In this document: in pieces, positions 9,810 to 19,130 of the stretch
Numbering within the stretch: position 1 is the first letter of the stretch
How the letters are laid out: every line of letters begins with the position of its first letter
Assembly (NCBI GenBank): GCA_028768545.1
Contig: CP054838.1
Span: 124,001 to 188,000 of the forward strand
From: Desulfobacter sp.
GTDB taxonomy: Bacteria > Desulfobacterota > Desulfobacteria > Desulfobacterales > Desulfobacteraceae
Length of the DNA stretch: 64,000 bases
Direction of reading: 5' to 3'
The notes under the pieces: model-generated
Databases searched by the model: none
What the model was told of the DNA's origin: nothing
The model's input: only the letters and a program-made list of their open reading frames with translations
Made by a program: the position numbers and the translations under genes

Positions 9810-10588
9810 GGCACCCTCACTTGATTAAAATGGGCGGCAACACGGGGATGAGATTCTTCTTGAACCCAAGTTGAAACCTGTACTTCCTGGACTGGCATAA
9901 TGGCCTCTCTGAGCCCTGAATCCACCCCGGTAAATCCCATAAAGGCAATGGCCAGAATTCCCCCGATAACCAGGGTAATGGCCGCATCCTTAAAGGGTTC
10001 GGGAATATCGCACAACTCCAGTTCTTCCCTGATGCCCGACATGATCACAATGGCAATGGTAAACCCCACCCCTCCGAAAAAGGCCAGGGCAATGGCCCGG
10101 CCAAGATCCCAGGCATCTTCAGGGTTTTCCACCCCCACCACATGACTCATGATGGTCAGACAGGCGAACAAGATGGCACAATTGGTGGTGATCAGGGGTA
10201 AAAACACCCCAAAGGACCGATAGAGCATGGGGAAAAATTTTCTCACATACATCTCCACAAACTGGACCGAAGAGGCAATGGAAAAAATATAAACAATATA
10301 GCTGAGCACGGTAAGATCAATCCGGGCCGCAGCCTCTTGTGAGAGGAAAAACCCGGCAACAAAGGAAGAGACCGGCGCTCCCGGGATGAGCACCATGGTG
10401 GTGATGGACCAGGAAATAAAGGCGGCAATGGAGATGACAAAGGTGACGGCCAGTCCCATGCCCAACGCCATTTCCACCTTTCTGGACACCCCCACAAAAG
10501 GACAGATGCCCACAAAATAATAAAGCACAAAATTATTGATCAACGCCGCGGTCAGGGCAATGAGCATGATATCAAAAACATAGGTCAT
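9806..10588 (-). CDS. rnfA: Rnf complex membrane subunit RnfA
   Basis: This is an integral membrane subunit of the Rnf ferredoxin:NAD+ oxidoreductase, paralogous to RnfE. It shows six hydrophobic segments and conserved stretches such as [19 protein letters not shown] and [10 protein letters not shown]. At 260 residues it is longer than the usual ~190. The extra length is an insertion around residues 68-90 and a polar tail after ~residue 222 (ending HFNQVRVP). The tail is encoded up to the rnfB start. A 63-bp gap separates it from rnfE, the only sizeable gap in the operon. Confidence 0.9.
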   Translation of the reverse strand: MTYVFDIMLIALTAALINNFVLYYFVGICPFVGVSRKVEMALGMGLAVTFVISIAAFISWSITTMVLIPGAPVSSFVAGFFLSQEAAARIDLTVLSYIVYIFSIASSVQFVEMYVRKFFPMLYRSFGVFLPLITTNCAILFACLTIMSHVVGVENPEDAWDLGRAIALAFFGGVGFTIAIVIMSGIREELELCDIPEPFKDAAITLVIGGILAIAFMGFTGVDSGLREAIMPVQEVQVSTWVQEESHPRVAAHFNQVRVP

Positions 10589-10651
10589 GAGATCTGCCCC
10601 CCTTTGCCCGTGATCCGGGACAATTGAGCCCCTTTTGAAGAAAAGAGTATT

Positions 10652-11275
10652 TTAATCATTGGCAGACCTCCTTGATTTGACCATGCCCAGCCAGTTGACA
10701 AAGCCAAGGAGCAGACCCAGGGTGAGAAAGGCACCTGGAGGCAATACCATGATGACCCAGTCCGGCCAGGCCTCGGGCAGCACCCTGATCCCGAAAAACA
10801 TGCCCGTGCCCAAAATTTCCCGGACAGCGGCAATGGAGGAAAGGGCAAGTCCGAACCCAAGGGCCTGGCCAAGGGCATCGGATGCCGCCGTAAACACGGA
10901 CTGCTTGGAGGCGCAGACTTCGCACCTGCAGATGATCAGACAATTGACAATGATCAAAGGGATATAAGGGCCCAAGGTTTTGCTCATCTGGAAAAGATAG
11001 GCCGCCAAAAACCGGTCTGCAATGGTCACAAAGGTGGCAATGGTCAGGGTAAAGACCACAATACGAAGGTGGGGTTTTAACAGATTCCGGATGAGACTGA
11101 TCACCACATTGGCGCACAAGAGCACAAAGCCCACGGAGCAGGCCATGGTGATGGCAGGTTTCATACCGTTGGTCACGGCCAGGGTGGGACATAGCCCCAA
11201 AAGCTGGCGGTATACGGGATTTTCAGGCAGAATCCCCTGGACAAACCGCTCAAAGGCGGTGGGCATATCAGCCAT
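10652..11275 (-). CDS. rnfE: Rnf complex membrane subunit RnfE
   Basis: The 207-residue polytopic membrane protein matches RnfE, the antiparallel partner of RnfA in the ion-translocating core. Typical motifs are GLCPTLAVTNGMKPAI and PLIIVNCLIICRCE. Cysteines in the latter stretch fit the membrane iron-sulfur site shared with RnfA. The start ATG overlaps the rnfG stop codon (TAATG). Confidence 0.92.
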   Translation of the reverse strand: MADMPTAFERFVQGILPENPVYRQLLGLCPTLAVTNGMKPAITMACSVGFVLLCANVVISLIRNLLKPHLRIVVFTLTIATFVTIADRFLAAYLFQMSKTLGPYIPLIIVNCLIICRCEVCASKQSVFTAASDALGQALGFGLALSSIAAVREILGTGMFFGIRVLPEAWPDWVIMVLPPGAFLTLGLLLGFVNWLGMVKSRRSAND

Positions 11276-11928
11276 TATTGCGTCTCCTCAATCTTTCTCA
11301 TCTCTTTTTTTAGGGGCAAAACCAATTGGGACTTGATATCTGCAATGGTGTGATTCACAATCCCGGTCACGCTTCTGGAAGAAATGGTTGCCCCTGAGAT
11401 GGCATCAATTTCATGGGCTTTACCTGTTTTGCCCTTGACCACCACAAGGTTCTGGGCAGATGTCTGGGCAAGAAACTGATCCCGCCACAGCTTTTCAATG
11501 ATCTTGTTGCCAAGGCCCGGGGTCTCTTTCTGGTCTAAAATAAAGAGCCCGGTGATGGTATTGCCTCCCGGATCCAGCCCCACCAGCAGCTCAATTTTAT
11601 CGGCATACCCCTGGCCTGCGGCCTTGGCCACATGCCCGGCCAATGCACCGTCTTTAAAAAAGGCATCATAGACCGTATAAAATTTGGTGATCCCGTTCTT
11701 CTTAATCTCAACCTTCCTTGCGTTAATGGAAAGGGGATAGTCAATTTTTGAGGCCCCATCCTCCCCCAGAACAAGAGAGGGAATCTTTTCCATGGTCTCC
11801 TTGATCTTGTTGGCCTCGATCACGGGGCCTAACTTTGCCTGGATCCCGGCCAGGGCCGTGCCAAAGACCGTGGCAAACACCAGCACCAGCCATGCCTGGG
11901 CAAGATTGCTCTCTTTAAATGAACTCAT
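11275..11928 (-). CDS. rnfG: Rnf complex flavoprotein RnfG
   Basis: RnfG carries a covalently bound FMN on the outer face of the membrane. The 217-residue protein has one N-terminal membrane helix (~11-28) and an FMN-binding domain. The flavinylation motif is ISGATISS, where Thr181 would be the attachment residue. It sits directly after rnfD, with a 1-bp gap, and overlaps rnfE. Confidence 0.93.
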   Translation of the reverse strand: MSSFKESNLAQAWLVLVFATVFGTALAGIQAKLGPVIEANKIKETMEKIPSLVLGEDGASKIDYPLSINARKVEIKKNGITKFYTVYDAFFKDGALAGHVAKAAGQGYADKIELLVGLDPGGNTITGLFILDQKETPGLGNKIIEKLWRDQFLAQTSAQNLVVVKGKTGKAHEIDAISGATISSRSVTGIVNHTIADIKSQLVLPLKKEMRKIEETQ

Positions 11929-11929
11929 A

Positions 11930-12940
11930 TCAGGCTTCTCCCATGGGCTGGGGATTGGTCCAGCGGTTGATCAAAGGGGTGACGGCGTTCATCATGAGCA
12001 CGGCAAACATCACGCCTTCGGGGTATCCTGAAAAAAACCGGATCACCATGATTAAAAATCCTGTGCCGATCCCGAACACCCACTTCCCCTTTGAGGTCAG
12101 CGGAGAGGTCACAGGATCCGTGGCAATAAAAAACGCGCCGAACATCAGGGCGCCGCCAAACAAATGGTGAATCAAAAGACGACCGGAATGGGAGCCTGCA
12201 ATATCCCCGATTCCGGCAAGGACCAAAACCGTTGCTAAAATGCCCAAAGGGATCTGCCAGGATGCGGCTCGCCTTAAAACAAGGAACAGTCCTCCTGCAA
12301 GGCAGGCCGCCGTGCTGGTCTCTCCGATGGACCCGTTGGTCATGCCCCAGAAAAGATCAGGCACAGGGGTGGCAAGATGGTTGAATTTCAATGCACTCAA
12401 AGGGGTAGCCCCTGAAACCCCGTCCACAAGGCCGGTCAAATTTTCATAGGAACCTGCCCCCATGAGCTGAGCAAAGGCGATCATCACAAAGGCCCGTCCT
12501 ACCATGGCCGGATTAAAGATATTCATGCCCAGGCCGCCGAAAATAATTTTGCCGATCCCCATGGCAACGGCCGAGGCAATCACCCCCACAAACCAGGGGG
12601 CTGATCCGGGCAAAGACAGGGCCAGGATGATCCCTGTCACCACTGCAGAGCAGTCCTTGAGCGTGCCCGAGCGTTGCCGCATCTTCACAAAAAGCCACTC
12701 AAACGCAAGGCAGGACACAAGGCAGATACACATTTGTTTTACCGCATAAAGCCTGAACAGATAGACCGCGACAATCACCATGGGCAGCAGCCCCAGGATG
12801 ACATCCATCATCATCTTTCGGGTATCCCCCTTTGTATCCCGTATATGGGGAGAGGGGGCCACATGGATGGCGGGGGCGGCTTCATTTTCAATCATACCTG
12901 CCTCTTCTTGGGCATCTGATGTTTTAATGGGTTCTGACAC
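11930..12940 (-). CDS. rnfD: Rnf complex membrane flavoprotein RnfD
   Basis: The 336-residue multi-spanning protein has the covalent-FMN motif GVSGATPLS, with Thr179 as the likely attachment site. It also contains the family stretch NIFNPAMVGRAF. An unusually long hydrophilic N-terminus (~40 residues) precedes the first membrane helix. The start is GTG at 12940 behind AAGGA. It lies 20 bp downstream of rnfC. Confidence 0.92.
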   Translation of the reverse strand: MSEPIKTSDAQEEAGMIENEAAPAIHVAPSPHIRDTKGDTRKMMMDVILGLLPMVIVAVYLFRLYAVKQMCICLVSCLAFEWLFVKMRQRSGTLKDCSAVVTGIILALSLPGSAPWFVGVIASAVAMGIGKIIFGGLGMNIFNPAMVGRAFVMIAFAQLMGAGSYENLTGLVDGVSGATPLSALKFNHLATPVPDLFWGMTNGSIGETSTAACLAGGLFLVLRRAASWQIPLGILATVLVLAGIGDIAGSHSGRLLIHHLFGGALMFGAFFIATDPVTSPLTSKGKWVFGIGTGFLIMVIRFFSGYPEGVMFAVLMMNAVTPLINRWTNPQPMGEA

Positions 12941-12960
12941 GCATTAATTCCTTATTTTAA

Positions 12961-14325
12961 CTATTTGGCGCCCGAGGCAACCAGTTTTTTCCCGGTCCGG
13001 ATGAGCTGAACCAGATTAATCTTTGCAGGGCAGACATAGGTGCAGCAGCCGCATTCAAAACAGGCCTGGATATGATATTGCCTTGCAATGGAGGGGTTAT
13101 TGTACCTTGCGGCCAGGGCAAGCCGTGTGGGCACCAGGTTCATGGGACAGGCATCCACACACCGTCCGCACCGGACACAGGCCGTCTCTTTTTCATTGGA
13201 GATCTCGTCATGGCTTAAGACCGTGATCCCCGAAGTCCCTTTGGTCACCGGGGTAGAAAAATTTGAAAAGGAAAATCCCATCATGGGACCGCCGGCCACC
13301 ACCCTTGCCGCATCCTGTGTCAGGCCGCCGCAATAATCAATGACCTCGCCCATGGAAATACCAATGGGAACAAATAAATTTTTAGGATGTTTGATCCCCC
13401 GGCCCGACACTGAGATCACCCTGTGGGTCAGGGGGGATTCTTTGATCACGCCCCTGGCCACCGTGGCCATGGTGCCCACGTTGCTCATGGCAACCCCCAC
13501 ATCCGACGGCAGACCGCCCAGAGGAATTTCAAGGCCGATCACCGCTTTGATCAGCTGTTTTTCACTGCCCTGGGGATACTTGGTCTTGAGTACGGCAATT
13601 TTAATGACGGTCTGTTCCGTGGCCTCTTTAAGCTTTTTAACCGCATCGGGCTTGTTGTCTTCCACACAGATGACAATTTCCCTTGCAGACACGGCCCTCC
13701 CCGTTAACAGGGCGCCGGCCACGATGGCCCTCGGGGCCTCTTTCATGAGCCTGTAATCACAGGTGAGATAGGGTTCGCACTCGCACCCGTTGATCATGAG
13801 GGTATCGATCATCCTTGTATCATTGGGGGTCACCTTTACATGGGTGGGAAAAGCAGCACCGCCCAGCCCCACAATTCCCGAGTCATGAATGATCTTGACA
13901 ATGGTAAAGGGGTCATAAATGGAAATACAGTCCCTGGGCCAGTCCTTGGATTTCATGTCCGCCCATATCTTATGGGGGGAGACCTGCTCTCCCTGGGTCT
14001 GGACGGACATGGCAGGAAGATGTCTGCCGTTGGGCAGGGTCACCATGATGGACTTTTTAATTTTCCCGGCCACAGGAGAATGAAGGGAGGCTGAAACAAA
14101 AGCCTCTCCCTTGCCGATCATCTCCCCGTACCTGACCATCTGCCCGGCTTTGACCACTGGTTTGCAGGGTACGCCTAAATGCTGAAGCAATGGCAGGGTC
14201 AAGGTATCTGGGGTTTCCATCACTTCAACCTTTGATTCTGCACTAAGGGACTTATTATCCGGCGGATGAACCCCGTGCCTGAAACTGCCTGTCCCTGGAA
14301 ACCCTTTTAAACTCAACAACCCCAT
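12961..14325 (-). CDS. rnfC: Rnf complex NADH-interacting subunit RnfC
   Basis: The first gene of the operon encodes a 454-residue peripheral subunit that exchanges electrons with NAD(H). It has the RnfC N-terminal region (GTGSFRHGVHPPDNK), a nucleotide/flavin region (NGCECEPYLTCDYRLM) and two 4Fe-4S motifs near the C-terminus (CVRCGRCVDACP and CFECGCCTYVCP). The gene order C-D-G-E-A-B is the standard Rnf arrangement. The genes are contiguous and show no lesion, unlike many neighbours. Confidence 0.94.
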   Translation of the reverse strand: MGLLSLKGFPGTGSFRHGVHPPDNKSLSAESKVEVMETPDTLTLPLLQHLGVPCKPVVKAGQMVRYGEMIGKGEAFVSASLHSPVAGKIKKSIMVTLPNGRHLPAMSVQTQGEQVSPHKIWADMKSKDWPRDCISIYDPFTIVKIIHDSGIVGLGGAAFPTHVKVTPNDTRMIDTLMINGCECEPYLTCDYRLMKEAPRAIVAGALLTGRAVSAREIVICVEDNKPDAVKKLKEATEQTVIKIAVLKTKYPQGSEKQLIKAVIGLEIPLGGLPSDVGVAMSNVGTMATVARGVIKESPLTHRVISVSGRGIKHPKNLFVPIGISMGEVIDYCGGLTQDAARVVAGGPMMGFSFSNFSTPVTKGTSGITVLSHDEISNEKETACVRCGRCVDACPMNLVPTRLALAARYNNPSIARQYHIQACFECGCCTYVCPAKINLVQLIRTGKKLVASGAK

Positions 14326-14371
14326 AACCCTTTTATCCTAAATTTTGTATGAATCCGTAAACGTCAAAAAA

Positions 14372-15268
14372 CTATTGAACAATCCAGACCACATGATTGT
14401 CTGCATTTCGAAAAATTTTATTGCCCACCCGGTTGAACATCAGCCGTTTTAAGGGGGTCAGCCCCCGCCGGCCGACAACAATGGTGCCGTAATTACCGTA
14501 TCTTGCCTTGTTAAGAATGCAATGGGTGGGATTTTTCTCATTTTGCATAATTTCAAAGGAAATCTGGTCACTGGAAAACCCGGCTTCCAGAAAATAATCC
14601 ATGGACAGGTCAAACATCCGGGTTTCAGGTTTTTTTCCGCATCTTCCGATCAGCCTTTTCCTGTGCTGGGAATGACATAACAGCAGCTTGGATTCCCCGG
14701 TGGAAATCAGCTCGCTCATGGATTTAACCGCCTTGATGATTTCCCTTGTTCCGTCAAAGGCCACCAGAATATTTTTATGATCTGGATTTTTTCCCACAAC
14801 AATTAGGGGGATGCTTTTTATTTTTCCCAAAAGCTTCATGGGCAGGGTATCCACAAGGAAATCCTTGATTCTGGAATGCCCCCTGCGCCCGATAACCAAA
14901 GCATCGTACCCCTGGTGGGACTCTTCCACAATATCCTGGACCATGCCCTGGCTTTTGATATGGATCTTGGTATGGACAGCCTCCTTGGGAAAACCTGAAT
15001 CAGACAAAATCTGTTCTGCCTTTTCCATGGCAAGTTTGACTGTTTTTTTCCCCTGGGCCATGGAGGCCCGGATCTCCGGGGTCTGGAATCTGAAGTCATG
15101 CTCCCTTTCCATCCGCCAGAACGAACGGGGTATCTTGCTTTCCACATAAAAAATAACCACCTCGGCCCTGTCATGGGGAAAAACCTCTCCAATGTATCTC
15201 ACCGAATCCAGGGCAAGGTCTGACCCGTCATATGCAAGCAGGATCTTCTTTTTTTTCAACTCTGTCAT
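14372..15268 (-). CDS. universal stress protein, two UspA domains
   Basis: The ~298-residue protein consists of two tandem UspA domains. The first begins KKILLAYDGSDLALDSV and ends with GRRGHSRIKDFLVDTLPMKLLGK. The second begins HKNILVAFDGTREIIKA and ends VGRRGLTPLKRLMFNRVGNKIF. The glycine-rich ATP-binding pattern is recognisable in both. ATG 15268 is preferred over ATG 15292 because AGGAAG lies eight bases upstream. It lies downstream of no obvious operon partner, 46 bp from the start of rnfC. Its exact role is unknown. Confidence 0.85.
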   Translation of the reverse strand: MTELKKKKILLAYDGSDLALDSVRYIGEVFPHDRAEVVIFYVESKIPRSFWRMEREHDFRFQTPEIRASMAQGKKTVKLAMEKAEQILSDSGFPKEAVHTKIHIKSQGMVQDIVEESHQGYDALVIGRRGHSRIKDFLVDTLPMKLLGKIKSIPLIVVGKNPDHKNILVAFDGTREIIKAVKSMSELISTGESKLLLCHSQHRKRLIGRCGKKPETRMFDLSMDYFLEAGFSSDQISFEIMQNEKNPTHCILNKARYGNYGTIVVGRRGLTPLKRLMFNRVGNKIFRNADNHVVWIVQ

Positions 15269-15441
15269 GAATGCATCTTCCTGTTTGGCCATGGCCTTTT
15301 AGTTCATCCAAATCATCCATTGCCCCAAGGTATTCAAATCTTTAGAGAATAATACCCGGCAAGGACAACACCTATCAAGTTCTCAATTATTTTTCAACGT
15401 CATTAATTAGCTTATGCTAAAAAAAATATTTAATTAATTGA

Positions 15442-15475
15442 TTTTATCAGAGAAAACAATAAAAATCTGATAAAA
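15442..15475. promoter_or_regulatory. inverted repeat upstream of flavodoxin gene
   Basis: A perfect 10-bp inverted repeat, TTTTATCAGA at 15442-15451 and TCTGATAAAA at 15466-15475, lies 26 bp before the flavodoxin start in a very AT-rich stretch (15400-15490). Its position between the promoter and the ribosome binding site suits an operator. The regulator is unknown. Confidence 0.45.
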
Positions 15476-15500
15476 TTTCATAAAATATTAAGGAGGCCAA

Positions 15501-15932
15501 ATGGGCAAGGTATTAATTGTATACGCGTCAAGGGCAAATGAAACAAAGGGAATCGCAGAATTGATTGCCGAAGGAATCCGCCTTTCAGGGCACGAGCCTG
15601 TTCTGAAACCGGCCTCAACGATCAAGACAGGAGAGGATCTCAAGGGATATGACGGGTATGCCTTAGGCTCGCCCACCTATCACGGAGAGATGATGACCTC
15701 CATGAAGCAGATCCTGTTTATGGCAGAACAGGCAGAGCTGGCAGGCAAACCCGGCGGTGCATTCGGTGCCTATGGGTGGACCGGGGAAGCCAACCTGAGG
15801 ATATTTGATACCATGGCCCATATCCACAAGATGAAAATGGTGTCAGGTCCTTTAATGCTCAAGGCAAGCTGGGTTGAAGGGGGCATAGAATCCGCCCAGG
15901 AATATGGAAAAACCATTGCCGGGATGATCTGA
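15501..15932 (+). CDS. flavodoxin-domain protein
   Basis: The 143-residue protein begins with the flavodoxin FMN-phosphate loop region (VLIVYASRANETKGIAELI). It continues with GSPTYHGEMMTSMKQ and FGAYGWTGEAN, the usual flavin-contact loops of the family. It would be a soluble one- or two-electron carrier. AAGGAGG sits three bases before the ATG. The gene stands alone between a stress-protein gene and a decayed dehydrogenase. Confidence 0.85.
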   Translation: MGKVLIVYASRANETKGIAELIAEGIRLSGHEPVLKPASTIKTGEDLKGYDGYALGSPTYHGEMMTSMKQILFMAEQAELAGKPGGAFGAYGWTGEANLRIFDTMAHIHKMKMVSGPLMLKASWVEGGIESAQEYGKTIAGMI

Positions 15933-15950
15933 ACACCGTGCCTCTTTTTT

Positions 15951-17142
15951 TCAGGACAACCACTTGAACTTTTTAACGGCCGTGTAGATTCTTCGGATAC
16001 CTGCCCCGTAGGGAGGCGTCAGGGCCAGGGGACGGGGACGCGCATTAATATATTCAATGACCTGGTCCATGGATGTATACCCCATCACAGGCAGCAGGGG
16101 CCCGAATATCTCCTCTTTCATGATTCTCATATCCTGGGTCACGGATCTGACAATGGTGGGAGAAATCTTTTTTAAAGGTTCATCTGTTTGAGGTCCGGGC
16201 AAAAGGTTGATGATATCGGCATTCTTGGCCCTGGCATCCTCCAGGGTGTCCACAAGGCGGCCATAGGCTCTCCGGTCAATAATATTGGTATAATCCCGGG
16301 TTTTCATAGTTGGATACCGCTTGGACACCACCTTTTTGGCGGTCTCGATAAACGCATCGATCTTGTCTTGGGGCACAAAAAGATAATCCGGGGCAATACA
16401 GGTCTGGCCGGAATTAATCAGCTTGCCGTACATGATCCGTTCCACGGCAGTCTTGATATCAAAATCCTCGGCCAAAATGGTGGGGGACTTGCCTCCCAGT
16501 TCCAGGGTCACCGGGGTCAGATGGGTTGAAGCGCCTTCCATAATGGTTTTTCCCACCTGGGGAGAGCCTGTAAAAATCAAATGGTCATAGGCAAGACAGG
16601 AAAACTCTTTCCCGGGTGTCCCGGGCAGGATGGCAATTTTTTCCATGGAAATTTTTTCAGAAAATTTTCTGGCCAACAGCCGGCAGAGATTCTGGGAATT
16701 GGCCGCCTGCTTGACCATGACCCGGTTTCCTGCGGCAATGGCAGCAGTCATGGGGCTGATGGCCAGAAACAGGGGATAATTCCATGGGTAACAATCCCCA
16801 CCACCCCTTTTGACTGGGGAATGACCCTGTTTTTTCCCCCAAAAAAAACCATGGAGACATGACGCTTCTGGACTGACATCCATTTTTTCAAATGCTTGGC
16901 AGTATGGCGCAGCCCCATAAGGCTGGGGGTGATTTCCAAAATCTGGGTTTCCTGAACAGATCTGTTTCCAAAATCAGCACAAATGGCCTCACAGATCTGT
17001 TCATCGTTTTCCAGGAGAATGGTTTCAATGGTTTTGAGCAAATGGATGCGCTCCCCATAGGATAGAAGCGGCTGTTTCAGGCAGGCAACACGCTGCCGGT
17101 CAAATACCTCCCGTGCATCTCAACTGTACTTGGTTCTGTCAT
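15951..17142 (-). pseudogene. aldehyde dehydrogenase (coniferyl-aldehyde type), multiply damaged
   Basis: Three lesions are visible. The natural start is probably ATG 17142 (AAGGACTTAAATC upstream; MTEPSTVEMH), but the frame shifts near 17110 before EVFDRQRVACLKQ. A second frameshift near 16785 separates KGVVGIVT from PWNYPLFLAISP, and one missing C would explain it. In the C-terminal part, NARPRPLAL runs straight into a family-like terminus (PPYGAGIRRIYTAVKKFKWLS). About 80 residues are therefore missing there by an apparent in-frame deletion. The catalytic Cys context (NSGQTCIAPDYLF) and ELGGKSP survive. The encoded enzyme would have oxidised aldehydes with NAD(P)+. It is almost certainly non-functional. 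Confidence 0.85.
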
Positions 17143-17343
17143 GATTTAAGTCCTTGTATGTGAAAACCCCATCTTTTTGATCTTTGACCCAATGGTTTAT
17201 TAGCATTAAATAATAAAAATTACAGCTTTTTTTCTTCCCTCCCGGATTCAGGTTAAAATTTTTTTTCCATTGTTTTCCTGAACATGATATCCTTTTATTA
17301 AAAATCGCATCCTAAAAAACACCAAAGAAACAAAGGAGAGGTG

Positions 17344-18138
17344 ATGACCCTTTATAATGCCCTGAACCTGAATCTGCCCCAGGTGATATCCGTTGTGGGC
17401 GCAGGAGGCAAAACCTCGTTTATCTTTACCCTGGCAAAAGCGGCGGCCAGCCAAAATGCCTCGGTTCTGGTCACCACCACCACAGCCATGTTCAACCCCG
17501 GCATGTTTGAAACCGACTGCCCCTCTTGTAAAAGATCCCAGCCCTTTGACAGGCTTTTTATCGGTTCGGGATCAGACCTGCTGGCCCAGGCAGCAGAGCC
17601 CGGCAAGATCCTGGTGGCCGGGGCCGACCAAAAACAGAAAGGTAAAAAACTTGCGGGATATTCATCCCCGGACCTGGCCCCGTTGGCTGCGGCCCGTTCC
17701 TTTGACCTGGTCCTCATCGAGGGGGACGGGGCAAGGATGAGGCCAATCAAGGCACCGGCCCCCCACGAACCTGTAATCCTGGAATCTACAGATATGGTGG
17801 TCGGATGCATCGGCCTGGACTGCATCAACCGGCCTTTGGACGATCCTTTTGTCCACCGCCCCGAACGCCTTGCCGAGTTATCCGGTCAGTCCGTTGGAGA
17901 AAAAATCACAGAACACACCCTTTTTTCCCTGGTCCGGTCCAGGTTTGGCCTGTTCAAATCGACCTCAAAAAATATGAAAAAAATTCTGGTTTTAAACAAG
18001 GCCGACACCGTGGAATCCCAAGACCAGGCAGTGGCAATGGGAAAACAGATCGTCAAAGGCGATATGGTCAACACCTGCCTTATGACCTGTTTGTCAGATT
18101 CAGATGATCCGTTAAAACATAGGATACCCGATCAATAA
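17344..18138 (+). CDS. yqeC: YqeC-family selenium-dependent hydroxylase accessory protein
   Basis: The 264-residue product has a P-loop-like N-terminus (ISVVGAGGKTSFIFTLAKAA), TTTTAMF, and an acidic motif LIEGDGARMRPIKAPAPHEPV. This is the YqeC pattern found beside selenium-dependent molybdenum hydroxylases. ATG 17344 is chosen over GTG 17341 because AAAGGAG is five bases upstream. It lies 9 kb from the hydroxylase genes, separated by the Rnf operon, and is intact where yqeB is not. Its biochemical reaction is not established. Confidence 0.82.
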   Translation: MTLYNALNLNLPQVISVVGAGGKTSFIFTLAKAAASQNASVLVTTTTAMFNPGMFETDCPSCKRSQPFDRLFIGSGSDLLAQAAEPGKILVAGADQKQKGKKLAGYSSPDLAPLAAARSFDLVLIEGDGARMRPIKAPAPHEPVILESTDMVVGCIGLDCINRPLDDPFVHRPERLAELSGQSVGEKITEHTLFSLVRSRFGLFKSTSKNMKKILVLNKADTVESQDQAVAMGKQIVKGDMVNTCLMTCLSDSDDPLKHRIPDQ

Positions 18139-18272
18139 AAAAAGGTTTTGTCAATGGACCCTTGATTGATTTGCCCGTCATTGACAGGGTAAAACCGCTT
18201 CTTATCTTTTATGTTCAGCAGTTATTGTACGTTTTCATTATATCCGTCAAACCACTAACCCAAGGAGGCCGT

Positions 18273-18809
18273 ATGAAAGAGATCAAAATCAAAGATGTGA
18301 TGATTCCTTTGTCAAACTATGTGACCATCAAAGAGGAAAATACCCTCTATGATGTGTTTCAGATTCTTGAAAAAAACAGGACCTCCTCCCATGCCCACAG
18401 GGATGCGATTGTGATCGATGAAACCGGTGCGTTTAAAGGAAAAGTCACCATGATTGACATTTTCAAAGCCCTTGAACCCAACTATACCAAATTGTTTAAA
18501 AACTATAAGGACGGCACCCTGACCAAAGAGTATGTCCTCAATGCGGTCAAGGACTTAGGCCTCTGGGTCGAGCCCATGAAAACCCTTTGTGAAAGGGGCA
18601 TGGACATCCGGGTCTCCGAGGTCATGCATGTGCCCAAGTCCTCTGAGTTCATCCAGGAAGAAGACTCGGTTGAAACCGCCCTCCATGAATATGTCATGGG
18701 GGTCCACCAGCCCCTGATGGTCAAAAATAATGAAAAGGTGACCGGGGTGCTCAGATTCGGAGACCTGTTTGAAATCATCAGGAAAAGGATGCTGGCCTGT
18801 CCGATTTAA
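18273..18809 (+). CDS. CBS-domain protein
   Basis: The 178-residue protein has a CBS pair: the first module covers ~1-70 (KIKDVMIPLSNYVTIKEENT) and the second ~110-175 (DIRVSEVMHVPKSSEFIQEED). CBS pairs usually bind adenosine nucleotides and regulate a partner. There is no fused effector domain, so it may be a free-standing sensor. AAGGAGGCCGT precedes ATG 18273; an open frame upstream to 18162 is probably not coding. Confidence 0.8.
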   Translation: MKEIKIKDVMIPLSNYVTIKEENTLYDVFQILEKNRTSSHAHRDAIVIDETGAFKGKVTMIDIFKALEPNYTKLFKNYKDGTLTKEYVLNAVKDLGLWVEPMKTLCERGMDIRVSEVMHVPKSSEFIQEEDSVETALHEYVMGVHQPLMVKNNEKVTGVLRFGDLFEIIRKRMLACPI

Positions 18810-19130
18810 CCCCCTTTGGGCCATTTGCCCACCGGATATTTTAAGTTAGAATAAACACCCTAAATTTTAATCCACATTCCCACCCCAGGCCAAGGCCAGG
18901 GGGTGGGGATTTACCGCCCGGCCCAGGACGCAGGATCCGGGCGTTTAAAAAGACCGTCCTCATCAAATTTTAATCCATAATTTTCTTTACTCTGTTCAAA
19001 AAAAATGAAACTATAAAATCCTATGCTTGCTAAGGACGGCATCCCCCTGTGCTGCCGCAGGGACCCGCCCATTAATTTAAACTTAAATTAAATACAACGT
19101 CGTGCACTTAAAGCCTTAAGGAGAACAATC
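18810..19130. promoter_or_regulatory. intergenic region before the PotD-like gene
   Basis: This 321-bp gap has no gene. A strong GC hairpin (CCCACCCC paired with GGGGTGGG, ~18879-18908) may end the CBS transcript. AAATTTTAATCCA is repeated directly at 18862-18874 and 18965-18977. A perfect palindrome, TTAATTTAA-AC-TTAAATTAA at 19072-19091, lies 39 bp before the start of the binding-protein gene and looks like an operator. A small hairpin (CCCTG...CAGGG, ~19045-19062) lies just before it. Confidence 0.45.
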
